Below, piece by piece: positions 16,541-26,173 of a DNA stretch of 64,000 bases. How positions within the stretch are numbered: position 1 is the stretch's first letter; each line of letters begins with the position of its first letter. The notes under the pieces were generated by a model. That model was given only the letters and a program-made list of their open reading frames with translations. It did not search any database and was not told where the DNA came from. The stretch is from an uncultured Bulleidia sp. (GTDB taxonomy: Bacteria; Bacillota_I; Bacilli_A; Erysipelotrichales; Erysipelotrichaceae). A program made the translations under genes and the position numbers. The DNA lies in contig CAMUDN010000001.1 of the NCBI GenBank assembly GCA_947087645.1, positions 172,681-236,680 of the forward strand, read 5' to 3'.

Positions 16541-17078
16541 GCTGGCTATACGATATGGAAATGGCTTATTTTTAGTAGCTAAGGAAAAACAAATTATTGC
16601 AGAGGTATTAAAATCAACAGAATTTTTAATAAAAATAATGCAAAATAATGAATCTTTTTTATTTATATTAAGAGCAATTCGTATCAGTAAGGAAGAAAAA
16701 CACAATTTTATCAATCGTTTATTTAAAGATAAGATAAATTTATATTTGTTAAATTTAATACATTTAATGATTGATCGCAAACGTGAAGATTATTTACAAA
16801 ATGCTTTACATGTTTATGAAGAATTGGCTTATGATGCTTTGAAGATAGCTAAAGCAACGGTTTTTTCTGTGCATTTATTAAATGATAAACAAGTTGAACA
16901 AATTAAACATAAATTAGAAAATGATACAGGTTACAAAATTATTCTTGAAAATAAGATTGACACAAAGTTAATCGCTGGAATAAAGGTATGTATAGCTAAT
17001 CAGGTTCTTGATTTTAGTACTCAAAAACAACTTTATCAGCTTAGAATGGCATTATTGAAAGGAGTACGTAATGAATAA
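16530..17078 (+). CDS. atpH: ATP synthase F1 subunit delta
   Basis: This 182-residue protein connects the b stalk to the top of the alpha3beta3 hexamer. The sequence is weakly conserved, as is usual for delta. The N-terminal YGNGLFLVAKEK and the C-terminal LIAGIKVCIANQVLDFSTQKQLYQLRMAL (here, IAGIKV then the DFS segment) are typical. It overlaps atpF by 11 bases and atpA by 8. Confidence 0.93.
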   Translation: MKNELAIRYGNGLFLVAKEKQIIAEVLKSTEFLIKIMQNNESFLFILRAIRISKEEKHNFINRLFKDKINLYLLNLIHLMIDRKREDYLQNALHVYEELAYDALKIAKATVFSVHLLNDKQVEQIKHKLENDTGYKIILENKIDTKLIAGIKVCIANQVLDFSTQKQLYQLRMALLKGVRNE

Positions 17079-18597
17079 TATTCGACCAGAGGAAATTAGC
17101 TCACTTATTCAACAAGAGATTGAACGTTATGGTAATAAAGTAGAAGCCGATGATGTTGGTTATGTGATTAGTGTGGGTGATGGTATTGCTATGATTCAAG
17201 GAATGCGCCAAGCAATGTCGGCGGAATTACTTGATTTTGGTCATGGTATTATGGGAATGGTTCAAAATTTAGAAGAAGATCATATAGGAGCTGTCCTTTT
17301 AGGTGATGATCGTTTGATTAAAGAAGGGGATGAAGTTCACCGTACAGGTAAAATAGTTGAAGTACCTGTTGGTGATGCTTTGTTAGGCAGAGTTGTTAAT
17401 GCTTTAGGTCAAGCAATTGATGGTGGTGAACCAATTACAGTAAATAAGACAAGACCTATTGAGAGAGTTGCTCCAGGAGTTATGACTAGAAAATCAGTTT
17501 CAGAGCCATTGATGACAGGTTTAAAAGTTATTGATTCTATAATTCCTATTGGTAAAGGTCAGCGTGAATTAATTATCGGTGATCGGGAAACAGGTAAAAC
17601 AGCTATTGCTATAGACACAATTCTTAATCAAAAAGGCAAGAATGTTTATTGTATATATGTTGCTATCGGTCAAAAAGAAAGTACGATAGCACGATTAGTA
17701 CAGAAATTAAGAGAAAAAGATGCCATGGCTTATACAACAGTTGTTAATGCTTCTGCTAGTGTATCAGCTCCATTACAATATATTGCTCCTTATGCCGGAT
17801 GTGCAATGGGTGAAGAATGGATGGAACAAGGTAAAGATGTTTTAGTTGTTTATGATGATTTGTCTAAACATGCTGTAGCTTACCGTACGATGTCTTTATT
17901 ACTACGTCGACCACCTGGTAGAGAAGCTTATCCTGGTGATGTCTTTTATTTGCATTCACGTTTGTTGGAAAGAGCTGCTCGTTTATCAGATGAATTAGGT
18001 GGTGGATCGTTAACTGCTTTACCAATTATTGAAACCCAAGCAGGTGATATTTCTGCTTATATTCCAACTAATGTTATTTCTATTACGGATGGTCAGATTT
18101 TTTTACAATCAGATTTATTTGCGGCAGGTATTCGCCCAGCAGTTGACGTTGGATTATCAGTTTCACGGGTTGGTTCAGCTGCTCAAACAAAGGCAATGAA
18201 AAAAGTTTCTTCATCATTGAAACTGGAGTTAGCTCAATATAATGAGATGTTAGCTTTTTCTCAATTTGGTTCTGATTTAGATGATAGTACGAAAAAGATT
18301 ATTGATCATGGTGCACGCTTAATTGAATTGTTGAAACAAGGTCAATATCAACCATATGCAATGGTTGATCAAGTTTTAAGCTTGTGGGCAGCTAAAAATC
18401 ATGTTTTTGATCAGATAGCGATAAGTGATATTACTAAATTTGAGCGAAAATTAATTAATTATTTTCATACAGAAAAAGATGATTTATTAAAAGCTATTGC
18501 CAAAACAGGTAAGATTGATGAAAAACAAGAGATTGTATTAAAAGAATGTTTAAATAAAGTGCTAGAAGATTTTTTACTAATTAAAGGAGCTGTATAA
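17071..18597 (+). CDS. atpA: ATP synthase F1 subunit alpha
   Basis: This 508-residue protein is the non-catalytic nucleotide-binding subunit of the F1 hexamer. The Walker A GDRETGKT is at about residues 170-177. The family signature around PAVDVGLSVSRVGSAAQ and the hinge LLRRPPGREAYPGDVFYLHSRLLERAA are intact. The ribosome site AAAGGAG lies inside the end of atpH. Length is normal for Bacillota. Confidence 0.98.
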   Translation: MNNIRPEEISSLIQQEIERYGNKVEADDVGYVISVGDGIAMIQGMRQAMSAELLDFGHGIMGMVQNLEEDHIGAVLLGDDRLIKEGDEVHRTGKIVEVPVGDALLGRVVNALGQAIDGGEPITVNKTRPIERVAPGVMTRKSVSEPLMTGLKVIDSIIPIGKGQRELIIGDRETGKTAIAIDTILNQKGKNVYCIYVAIGQKESTIARLVQKLREKDAMAYTTVVNASASVSAPLQYIAPYAGCAMGEEWMEQGKDVLVVYDDLSKHAVAYRTMSLLLRRPPGREAYPGDVFYLHSRLLERAARLSDELGGGSLTALPIIETQAGDISAYIPTNVISITDGQIFLQSDLFAAGIRPAVDVGLSVSRVGSAAQTKAMKKVSSSLKLELAQYNEMLAFSQFGSDLDDSTKKIIDHGARLIELLKQGQYQPYAMVDQVLSLWAAKNHVFDQIAISDITKFERKLINYFHTEKDDLLKAIAKTGKIDEKQEIVLKECLNKVLEDFLLIKGAV

Positions 18598-18598
18598 T

Positions 18599-19444
18599 AT
18601 GTCTTCTTCAAAACAAGCACTTAGGAGTCGTATTCGATCTATTCGTAGCACGAAGAAAATAACGTCTGCAATGGAAATGATCTCAAATGTTAAATTATTT
18701 CGGCAACGTCAAAAAATGGAAAAGAATCGTATTTATTCAGCTAAATTAAAATCTATCGTAAGTGAAATTATAGCTAAAAATTCGCAGATAGAAAGTTCTT
18801 TTCAAATTAAAAACAAAAAAGATAATGAAGTTGTTTTTGTAATGTGCTCAGATTTAGGTTTAGCAGGTGCTTATAATGCTAATATATTGAAAAAATTAAA
18901 AGAAGAAGTTAAATCGACAAGTGAAATAGTTGTTATTGGTACAAAATTACGTTCATTAATACAAAGCAATGGATTTAAAGTTGCTAATGAAAGTATTAGT
19001 TCAGACATGATTGATTTTAATTATTTACAGAAATTATTAGCTAAATATATTCACCTTTTTCAATTAGGTAAAATTGGTAAAATCAGTATTTTGTATACAC
19101 GTTTTATTAATACAATGAACTTTGAGCCGACTTTAGAAACTTTATTACCATTAAATGTTAGCCATCAGAAAGAAAGTCAAGAACAGGTGGAAACATTATT
19201 TGAACCTAATGCTCAAGAATTATTAGACACAGTAATACCAATGATGTTGAATAGTATTTTATATGCTCATTGGCTGGAAAGTGCTACTGCTGAACAAGGA
19301 AGTCGTCGAGTTGCAATGAAGACAGCAACAGATAATGCAAATGAATTAGCAGAACAATTACAGCTTGAATACAATAAGTTACGGCAAGCAACAATTACCC
19401 AAGAAATAACGGAAATTGTTAGCGGTGCAAATGTTGCTAAGTAA
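18599..19444 (+). CDS. atpG: ATP synthase F1 subunit gamma
   Basis: This 281-residue protein is the central rotor shaft that transmits c-ring rotation to the catalytic sites. The N-terminal helix has RSRIRSIRSTKKITSAMEMIS, and the C-terminal helix has the EQGSRRVAMKTATDNA and QATITQEITEIVSGA segments; both are hallmarks of gamma. It begins one base after the atpA stop. Confidence 0.97.
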   Translation: MSSSKQALRSRIRSIRSTKKITSAMEMISNVKLFRQRQKMEKNRIYSAKLKSIVSEIIAKNSQIESSFQIKNKKDNEVVFVMCSDLGLAGAYNANILKKLKEEVKSTSEIVVIGTKLRSLIQSNGFKVANESISSDMIDFNYLQKLLAKYIHLFQLGKIGKISILYTRFINTMNFEPTLETLLPLNVSHQKESQEQVETLFEPNAQELLDTVIPMMLNSILYAHWLESATAEQGSRRVAMKTATDNANELAEQLQLEYNKLRQATITQEITEIVSGANVAK

Positions 19445-19454
19445 GGAGTTAAGC

Positions 19455-20843
19455 ATGCAAGAAAAAGGAAAAATTATACAAGTTATAGGTCCAGTTGTGG
19501 ATATTCAATTTGCCAGTGATCATTTACCAGCAATTCGTAATGCAATTCATATTCCTTATCAAAAAGGCTATATGACAGCTGAGGTAGCGCAACATATAGG
19601 AGATGATATTGTGCGTTGTATTGCAATGTCTTCAACTGATGGTTTAATTCGTGGCTTAGAATGTATTGATACAGGTTTTCCTATTCAAGTTCCAGTAGGC
19701 GAAGAAGTCTTAGGGAGAATGTTTAATGTATTAGGAGAAACAATAGATGGTTTAGGGCCAGTAAATACAAAGAAAAAAATGCCTATACATCGTGAAGCAC
19801 CAAGTTTTGCTGAGCAAAGAACAACATCAGATATGTTGGAAACAGGAATTAAAGTAATTGATTTATTATGTCCATATGCTAAAGGGAGTAAAATTGGTTT
19901 GTTTGGTGGAGCTGGGGTTGGTAAAACAGTCCTTATGCAAGAATTGATACATAATATAACCATTGCCCATGGTGGTCGTTCAGTTGTTGCCGGGGTAGGT
20001 GAGAGAACACGTGAAGGTAATGACATGTATCATGAAATGAAAGATTCAGGAGTATTGAAAAATACAGTTTTAACTTACGGACAGATGAATGAATCACCAG
20101 GAGCAAGAATGCGTGTAGCTTTAACAGCTTTAACGATGGCTGAGTATTTTCGAGATGAAGAAAGACAAGAGGTATTATTATTTATTGATAATATATTTCG
20201 TTTTACACAAGCAGGTTCAGAAGTTTCCGCATTACTTGGTCGAATGCCTTCAGCAGTGGGTTATCAACCAACATTAGCTACGGAAATGGGACAATTGCAA
20301 GAGCGTATTACATCCACAGATAAAGGTTCAATAACATCTGTGCAAGCTATTTATGTTCCAGCTGATGATTTAACCGATCCAGCTCCAGCTACAACTTTTT
20401 CACATTTAGATGCTCGTCTTGTATTAGATCGTTCTATAGCCGCTTTAGGAATATATCCAGCTGTTGATCCATTAGGTTCTTCTTCACGCATGTTAGATCC
20501 ATTGGTTATCGGTGAAGAACATTATCAGGTAGCAAGAGAAGTACAAGCTATTTTACAAAGATATAAAGAATTACAAGATATTATTGCTATTTTAGGTATT
20601 GAAGAATTAGCAGAAGAAGATAAAAAAATAGTTGCTCGAGCAAGAAGAATTCGTAACTTTTTATCACAACCATTTGCAGTAGCTGAACAATTTTCAGGTT
20701 TACCAGGTAAATATGTAGGAATTAAAGATACTATTCGTAGTTTTAGAGCTATTTTAGATGGTAAATATGATGATTTACCGGAAGCAGCTTTTTTGAGTGT
20801 TGGTACGATTGAAGACGTGATAGAAAAGGCTAAAAAATTATAA
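19455..20843 (+). CDS. atpD: ATP synthase F1 subunit beta
   Basis: This 462-residue protein is the catalytic subunit. The Walker A GGAGVGKT is at about residues 152-159. The catalytic Glu is in GERTREGNDMYHEM, and the DELSEED-equivalent loop is ELAEEDK. The ATG at 19455 follows AAGGAG, and an upstream in-frame start inside atpG would add 13 residues unlike the family. The stop shares bases with the atpC ATG (TAATG). Confidence 0.98.
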   Translation: MQEKGKIIQVIGPVVDIQFASDHLPAIRNAIHIPYQKGYMTAEVAQHIGDDIVRCIAMSSTDGLIRGLECIDTGFPIQVPVGEEVLGRMFNVLGETIDGLGPVNTKKKMPIHREAPSFAEQRTTSDMLETGIKVIDLLCPYAKGSKIGLFGGAGVGKTVLMQELIHNITIAHGGRSVVAGVGERTREGNDMYHEMKDSGVLKNTVLTYGQMNESPGARMRVALTALTMAEYFRDEERQEVLLFIDNIFRFTQAGSEVSALLGRMPSAVGYQPTLATEMGQLQERITSTDKGSITSVQAIYVPADDLTDPAPATTFSHLDARLVLDRSIAALGIYPAVDPLGSSSRMLDPLVIGEEHYQVAREVQAILQRYKELQDIIAILGIEELAEEDKKIVARARRIRNFLSQPFAVAEQFSGLPGKYVGIKDTIRSFRAILDGKYDDLPEAAFLSVGTIEDVIEKAKKL

Positions 20844-21241
20844 TGGCTAAAATACATTGTCGGATTATAACTCCGGAAAAAGTTTATAAAGAATTTGATG
20901 CTGATATCATTACGATTGAAACAACAGATGGTCAACAAGGAATTCTTCCCCATCATATGCCACTAGTTGCTCGTCTTGTTATAGGTAGATTAAGTTGTAC
21001 AATAGATAATCAAAAAAATGAATATGCTATAGCAGGAGGATTATTTTATTTTCGTGATAATTTAGCTGAAATATTATGTGATGCAATAGAAGCTAAAAAA
21101 GATATAGATGTTGAACGAGCAAATAGAGCTAAAGATCGAGCAACGGAAAGAATCAATAAAAATAACAAAAATACTGATATACTGCGTGCTAAAATAGCTT
21201 TAAAAAGAGCTTTAAATAGAATTAGAATTAGTAAATTATAG
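20843..21241 (+). CDS. atpC: ATP synthase F1 subunit epsilon
   Basis: This 132-residue protein is the rotor foot and regulatory subunit that can inhibit ATP hydrolysis. The N-terminal beta-sandwich (about residues 1-85) has ITPEKVYKEFDADIITIETTDGQQGILPHH in the standard place, the recognisable core being DGQQGILPHHMPLV. A helical hairpin of Arg/Lys-rich residues ends the protein. It is the last atp gene, and a strong terminator starts 3 bases after its stop. Confidence 0.95.
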   Translation: MAKIHCRIITPEKVYKEFDADIITIETTDGQQGILPHHMPLVARLVIGRLSCTIDNQKNEYAIAGGLFYFRDNLAEILCDAIEAKKDIDVERANRAKDRATERINKNNKNTDILRAKIALKRALNRIRISKL

Positions 21242-21243
21242 TA

Positions 21244-21277
21244 AAATGAAGCAGGATAAGCGACCTGCTTCATTTTT
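21244..21277 (+). terminator. Strong rho-independent terminator of the atp operon
   Basis: A perfect 12-bp stem (21244-21255 with 21264-21275) containing GAAGCAGG/CCTGCTTC has an 8-base loop and ends in T residues. Confidence 0.92.
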
Positions 21278-21287
21278 GGGAGGATAT

Positions 21288-21818
21288 ATGATTAAAAGAT
21301 ATTATCAATCTTTAAATAGTTTAAAATATTCACTTATTTTACCTTTTTTAACTTTTTTAATTTTTGCTCTTATTTATATTCGTCATCAAAAAAATAAAAA
21401 TCAATTGTCTATTTATATATACATATTGGTAGCTTTATTAGCAATAGTTGTTTTTTTCTATTATAAAAGCAAATTATATATTTATTTACAATTAAAAAAA
21501 ATAAAGAATATTGAGGAATATTGTAAGGGAGGAATGATTGATAAATCATGGGTTTTAAAAGAACGATTATTAGCATATGATAGGGGTAAAATTAAAGAAA
21601 TATTTTTGATGAATGTAAAAACTTTTGAAGTACAAGAAAAAAAATATGGTCAGTTATTAATCAAACTTAATGATGATGTTACATTAAGTTGTAAAGATAA
21701 GACAGAAGCAAAACGCTTATTAGCTATTTTATTAAGAAATAATAATCATCTTGTTTATCATAATATAATTCCAGAAGGTAATGGCTTAATTAGTAGTTTA
21801 GGAGGCAAAGATGAGTAA
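21288..21818 (+). CDS. Uncharacterised two-helix membrane protein
   Basis: I do not recognise this 176-residue protein. Two membrane segments lie at about residues 14-31 (LILPFLTFLIFALIYI) and 41-61 (IYIYILVALLAIVVFFYY). A basic cytoplasmic part of about 115 residues follows. It has beta-strand-rich stretches (EIFLMNVKTFEVQEKKYGQL, then LLIKLNDDVTLSC) that recall bacterial PH-like or YcxB-type domains, but the match is only by shape. The ATG at 21288 is supported by GGGAGG. An earlier in-frame ATG at 21246 falls within the terminator. It overlaps mnmE by 8 bases, so the two are cotranslated. Confidence 0.7.
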   Translation: MIKRYYQSLNSLKYSLILPFLTFLIFALIYIRHQKNKNQLSIYIYILVALLAIVVFFYYKSKLYIYLQLKKIKNIEEYCKGGMIDKSWVLKERLLAYDRGKIKEIFLMNVKTFEVQEKKYGQLLIKLNDDVTLSCKDKTEAKRLLAILLRNNNHLVYHNIIPEGNGLISSLGGKDE

Positions 21819-23139
21819 CGGTGATACAATTGCAGCTATTTCTACTGCTAATGCTATGGGAGCTGTATCAATTATTCGTATTTCAGGTTCAGATACAAGT
21901 TCAATTGTGCAAAAATTATGTCATAAAAACATTAAAAATGTTGAAGGTTATCGCTTAATAAGAGCAGAAGTATTTGAAGGAGAAAATGTTATAGATGATA
22001 TTTTAATAGCTGTTTTTCACGCTCCTCGATCTTATACGGGTGAAGAAGTTGTTGAATTAAATTGTCATGGTGGTATTTATTTAACACATAAAATTTTACA
22101 ATTAGTTTTAAGTTGTGGTGCTCGTTTAGCTAAGCGAGGTGAATTTACACAACGAGCTTTTTTACATGGCAAGATGGATTTATCTCAAGCCGAAGCTATT
22201 CAAGATCTTATTGTTGCTGAAGATGAAATTAATGCTACAGCTGCCATTCACACTTTAAAAGGATCAATTTTAAGAATTTTAAAACCTTTAGAAGAAGAAT
22301 TGATTCAAATTATTTCACATATTGAAGTGAATATAGATTATCCAGAATATGATGATGTACAAATTTTAGTTACAAATGATATTTTACCTAAAGCTAAAAA
22401 GTGGCAAAAAGAGCTTATAAAGTTGGTTGAAAAATCAGAAAAAGCACAAAGTGTTAAAGGTGGTATTGATACCGTAATTATAGGACGTCCAAATGTGGGT
22501 AAAAGTTCATTGTTAAATGCTTTATTAGAAGAAGATAAAGCAATTGTTACAGATATTGCCGGGACAACACGTGATATTGTAGAAGGTAATATACGCATAG
22601 CTAATTTTTCTTTACATTTAATTGATACAGCTGGGATACATAACAGTAATGATAAAATTGAAAAAATAGGTATTGAAAAATCAAAACAGATGATCAAGAA
22701 AGCACAGTTAGTTTTATTAGTGTTAGATGGTTCACAAGAATTAACAGATGAAGATAAAATGTTGCTAGCTGAAACAAAAGATAAAAAACGAATTGTGATC
22801 TATAATAAAAAAGATTTAGGAAGCAAATACCAAGGTATAAATATAAGTGCCGCTAAAGGTGATGTTAGTGAGTTAATTAAGCAAATAGAAGTATTATTTC
22901 AAGAAGAAGTTTTACTAGCTAATGGTGATACTTTAGCAAATGATCGTCAAATATCTTTAGCTAAGTTAGCTTTGCAAGCAATGGAACAAGCAATACATGC
23001 TTTAGAAGTAGGCATGGAAGTAGATTTAGTAACAATTGATTTACAGGAATGTTGGAATTATTTGCAAGATATGAGTGGAGAAAGAAGCCGAGAAAATCTT
23101 TTAGATGAAATTTTTTCGCGTTTTTGTTTGGGGAAATAA
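21811..23139 (+). CDS. mnmE: tRNA modification GTPase MnmE
   Basis: This 442-residue protein is the GTPase partner of MnmG in U34 modification. The N-terminal folate-binding domain has the AISTANAMGAVSIIRISG stretch. The G domain has G1 GRPNVGKSS near residue 226, G3 DTAG, and G4 NKKD. The protein ends with the conserved CLGK tail carrying the Cys. AGGAGG lies inside the end of the preceding gene. It is usually adjacent to mnmG, but here the two are 11 kb apart with the par and atp genes between. Confidence 0.98.
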   Translation: MSNGDTIAAISTANAMGAVSIIRISGSDTSSIVQKLCHKNIKNVEGYRLIRAEVFEGENVIDDILIAVFHAPRSYTGEEVVELNCHGGIYLTHKILQLVLSCGARLAKRGEFTQRAFLHGKMDLSQAEAIQDLIVAEDEINATAAIHTLKGSILRILKPLEEELIQIISHIEVNIDYPEYDDVQILVTNDILPKAKKWQKELIKLVEKSEKAQSVKGGIDTVIIGRPNVGKSSLLNALLEEDKAIVTDIAGTTRDIVEGNIRIANFSLHLIDTAGIHNSNDKIEKIGIEKSKQMIKKAQLVLLVLDGSQELTDEDKMLLAETKDKKRIVIYNKKDLGSKYQGINISAAKGDVSELIKQIEVLFQEEVLLANGDTLANDRQISLAKLALQAMEQAIHALEVGMEVDLVTIDLQECWNYLQDMSGERSRENLLDEIFSRFCLGK

Positions 23140-23140
23140 A

Positions 23141-23917
23141 ATGGAATTTTTAGATAGTCATTTTCATTTAATGAGTGAAGAATTTAATGAAGATCGAGAA
23201 GATGTTTTAAAGCGAGCTTTAAAAGCAGGGGTAAAGCATCTTATGTTAATTACTTTAGATAATAAAGAAACGAAAGAAGCTATTGCTTTTAATCAAAAAC
23301 ATAATCATGTTTTAAAAATTGCAGCTGGTATATTTCCCGAAGATGTTGATAAAGTTACAGATGAATATTGGCAAGAATTTGTTTCTTTAGCAAAAAATGA
23401 GGAAATTAGTGCAATAGGTGAAATCGGTTTAGAATATCACTGGGTAGAAGATAAGAGTTTACGTTTAAAACAACGGGAATTATTTATTCGTCAAATAGAA
23501 TTGGCAAAAAGTTTACATAAACCGTATTTAGTACATAGTCGTGATGCTATTCAAGATACTTATGATATTATGAAAAAATATCGTGGTCATGGTTTATTAC
23601 ATTGTTATTCGGGATCTTTAGAAATGGCAAAAGAATTTATTAAACTAGGTTTTTATATTGCTATTGGAGGAGCATTAACTTTTAAAAATGCTCGGCATAC
23701 TTTATCAGTTGTAAAGAATATAGATGAAAATTATCTTTTAACAGAAACAGATTCACCATATATGACACCCGTTCCCTATCGGGGTAAACGTAATGAACCA
23801 TCATATATTCCTTATGTGGTTAAAAAAATGGCTGAATTAAAAGAAATATCAGATGCAAAAATGGCTAAAATCATTGTTGATAATTGGAAGCGTTTTTTAA
23901 AAACGAGTAGCGTATGA
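23141..23917 (+). CDS. tatD: TatD family metal-dependent hydrolase/DNase
   Basis: This 258-residue TIM-barrel amidohydrolase family member is annotated in relatives as a 3'-5' DNase. The metal-binding DSHFHL is at about residues 4-9. GEIGLEYHW, the catalytic LVHSRDA, LLHCYSG and TDSPYMTPVPYRGKRNEPSYI segments appear in family order. The ATG at 23141, one base after the mnmE stop, follows GGGGA. An upstream in-frame ATG inside mnmE is rejected. The tatD-rnmV-ksgA-ispE-glmU-prs order is the Bacillus one. Confidence 0.95.
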   Translation: MEFLDSHFHLMSEEFNEDREDVLKRALKAGVKHLMLITLDNKETKEAIAFNQKHNHVLKIAAGIFPEDVDKVTDEYWQEFVSLAKNEEISAIGEIGLEYHWVEDKSLRLKQRELFIRQIELAKSLHKPYLVHSRDAIQDTYDIMKKYRGHGLLHCYSGSLEMAKEFIKLGFYIAIGGALTFKNARHTLSVVKNIDENYLLTETDSPYMTPVPYRGKRNEPSYIPYVVKKMAELKEISDAKMAKIIVDNWKRFLKTSSV

Positions 23918-23959
23918 TAATAAGCTATATTGCAATTATATTAGAAAGTTAGCTTAAAT

Positions 23960-24541
23960 ATGGAAAAGAAGAAAATAAAGGAAACGATAGTTGTTGAAGG
24001 AAAAAATGATAGTAAAGTATTAAAAGCAATATTTGATTGTGAAACTATTGAAACAGGTGGAACATCTTTGTCAACTTCGGTATTTGAACAAATAGAGGAA
24101 GCTATTAAACAAACAGGTGTTATTATTTTTACAGATCCAGATACACCTGGTAATCAAATAAGAACGAAGATAAAACAAAAATATAGTCAAGTTAAAGAAG
24201 CTTTTATTCCTAAAAAGAAAGCCAAAACAACTAAAAAAGTTGGTGTTGAACATGCTAAAAAAGAAGATATTATTAATGCTTTAGAGCATGTAATGACTTT
24301 TTCACCAACAAAAAAATCGGATCTATGCTTATGGGATATGATTGATCTTGGTTTATCATCAGCTAAGTATGCAGATGAAAGGCGTGAATTTATTGGTGAA
24401 AAATTACATATTGGTAATGCTAATACGAAGACTTTTTTACATCGCTTAAAACATTATGGTATACAGAAGGAAGAATTACAGGAGTTAATTAAATTATGGC
24501 AAAAGCAATTTCCAGCCCATCTAAAACGAAAGAATTATTAG
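23960..24541 (+). CDS. rnmV: Ribonuclease M5
   Basis: This 193-residue Toprim nuclease matures 5S rRNA precursors. The Toprim motifs VVEGKNDSKVL (about residues 11-21) and FTDPDTPGNQIRTKI (about 56-70) are clear, and GVEHAKKEDIINAL is a family segment. Length is normal. It overlaps ksgA by 46 bases, as its homologues often overlap that gene. Confidence 0.95.
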   Translation: MEKKKIKETIVVEGKNDSKVLKAIFDCETIETGGTSLSTSVFEQIEEAIKQTGVIIFTDPDTPGNQIRTKIKQKYSQVKEAFIPKKKAKTTKKVGVEHAKKEDIINALEHVMTFSPTKKSDLCLWDMIDLGLSSAKYADERREFIGEKLHIGNANTKTFLHRLKHYGIQKEELQELIKLWQKQFPAHLKRKNY

Positions 24542-25356
24542 CAAGTTATGGTTTAAAAGCAAAAAAAGGTTTTGGACAGAATTTTTTAGTAGATCCTATG
24601 ATTACTAAGAAGGTTGCTCAAGTTGCAGAGGCTGAAGAATTAGTTATTGAAATTGGCCCTGGTATTGGGGGTTTAACAGAACAACTATCTTTAATTGCTA
24701 AAAAAGTAATAGCATATGAAATAGATGAATCATTAAAAGATGTTTTATATGATAATTTTAAAGATGTTAAGAATGTTTTAATTTATTTCCGTGATTTTCT
24801 ACAAGTTGATTTAACAAAAGAGATGCAATCTTGGCAAAAAACATTTACTAAAATATCAGTTTGTGCGAATTTACCTTATTATATAACTTCACCTGTTTTA
24901 TTTAAACTATTTGAACAAAGTAATATCACAACAATTACGGTGATGGTTCAAAAAGAAGTTGGTGATCGTTTTTATGCTAAAGTTCATGATAGCGAATATT
25001 CAGCTTTGAGTGTTGAAGCACAAAGTTATTATCAAATCAAAAAATTATTTGTTGTGCCAGGTCGTTCTTTTAATCCAAGCCCAAAAGTAGATTCATTAAT
25101 TGTACAATTACGTCGTAAAGAAGAAATTCCTTCTTTTAATCGTTCCCTTTATTTTCAATTTGTTCGTGATTGTTTTAGTCAAAGAAGAAAAACAATACGT
25201 AATAATTTACAGAAAAAATATACTATTGATGAAATTGAAAAAGTATTAAGTATTTGTAATATTAGTATAAATCAGCGTCCCCAAAATGTTAGTGTTGAAC
25301 AATATCAAAAATTATTTGAGGTTTTGTATGAAAGAAAGAGCATATGCCAAAATTAA
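24496..25356 (+). CDS. ksgA: 16S rRNA dimethyladenosine transferase
   Basis: This 286-residue enzyme methylates A1518 and A1519 of 16S rRNA. The KKGFGQNFLVDP motif is at about residues 23-34, the SAM-binding VIEIGPGIGGLTEQL near 49-63, and the catalytic NLPYYITSPVLFKL near 124-137. The start inside rnmV gives the conserved N-terminus. A later ATG would delete it. The 3' end overlaps ispE by 29 bases. Confidence 0.97.
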   Translation: MAKAISSPSKTKELLASYGLKAKKGFGQNFLVDPMITKKVAQVAEAEELVIEIGPGIGGLTEQLSLIAKKVIAYEIDESLKDVLYDNFKDVKNVLIYFRDFLQVDLTKEMQSWQKTFTKISVCANLPYYITSPVLFKLFEQSNITTITVMVQKEVGDRFYAKVHDSEYSALSVEAQSYYQIKKLFVVPGRSFNPSPKVDSLIVQLRRKEEIPSFNRSLYFQFVRDCFSQRRKTIRNNLQKKYTIDEIEKVLSICNISINQRPQNVSVEQYQKLFEVLYERKSICQN

Positions 25357-26173
25357 TCTTTATTTACGAGTTGGTGAAAAACGTTTAGATGGTTATCATA
25401 ATTTGAAAATGCTTATGTTACCGATTCAATTTTATGACTTAATAGAATTACATTTACATGAGCATGATGAAATTATAGCTGATCATCGTTTTATACCTTT
25501 AAATGCAAATAATACAATGTATAAAGCACTTGATATATTACGCAAAAAATATTGTTTTAAAGAACATTTTAAGATCATTATTAGTAAGCGTATACCTATT
25601 CGGGCAGGTTTAGCTGGTGGATCAGCAGATGCTGCGGCAATTATTCGAATGATTAATAAAATATTACAATTACATATGAAAAAAGAGGATATGATTAAAG
25701 TAGCTTTGGAAGTGGGGTCAGATGTTCCTTTTTGTTTATTTAATAAAGCAAGTATTGTGGAAGGAAAAGGTGAAATATTAACACCGATTAAAGTGAATTT
25801 ACCATTTTTTGTTTTTTTAGCTAAGCCAAAAGAAGGTGTTTCAACGAAAGAAGCTTTTATGAATTTAAGATTAGAAGATAAAAATAATATAGATATAGAT
25901 CAATTAGTATTATCTTTAAAAATGAAAAATTATAAACAAGTAGCTAAATTATTAGTAAATGATCTAGAAAAATCAGCCATGCGTTTAGTTCCAACTATCG
26001 AATTGCTTAAAAAAGAATTAATTAATTTACATTTTGATGGTGTTTTAATGAGTGGTAGTGGATCAACGGTATTTGGTATTAGTCAGAAAGAAGAAATATG
26101 TGATTATGCTTTTAAAGAATTGCGAAAAAAAGGTTATTTTGTACGTAAAACAAGAATATTAGGAGAAAGATGA
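25328..26173 (+). CDS. ispE: 4-diphosphocytidyl-2-C-methyl-D-erythritol kinase
   Basis: This 281-residue GHMP kinase catalyses the fourth step of the MEP (non-mevalonate) isoprenoid pathway. The N-terminal YAKINLYLRVGEKRLDGYHNL segment contains the family's AKINL and DGYH. The ATP-binding glycine motif is IRAGLAGGSADAAA at about residues 93-106, and the C-terminal MSGSGSTVFGI closes the site. I take the ATG at 25328 because the longer version adds residues upstream of the conserved start. Confidence 0.97.
   Translation: MKERAYAKINLYLRVGEKRLDGYHNLKMLMLPIQFYDLIELHLHEHDEIIADHRFIPLNANNTMYKALDILRKKYCFKEHFKIIISKRIPIRAGLAGGSADAAAIIRMINKILQLHMKKEDMIKVALEVGSDVPFCLFNKASIVEGKGEILTPIKVNLPFFVFLAKPKEGVSTKEAFMNLRLEDKNNIDIDQLVLSLKMKNYKQVAKLLVNDLEKSAMRLVPTIELLKKELINLHFDGVLMSGSGSTVFGISQKEEICDYAFKELRKKGYFVRKTRILGER

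Noticed and set aside
21246..21287. Longer N-terminus for the membrane protein before mnmE
   Set aside because: The earlier ATG lies within the atp operon terminator hairpin. The ATG at 21288 has a good Shine-Dalgarno.
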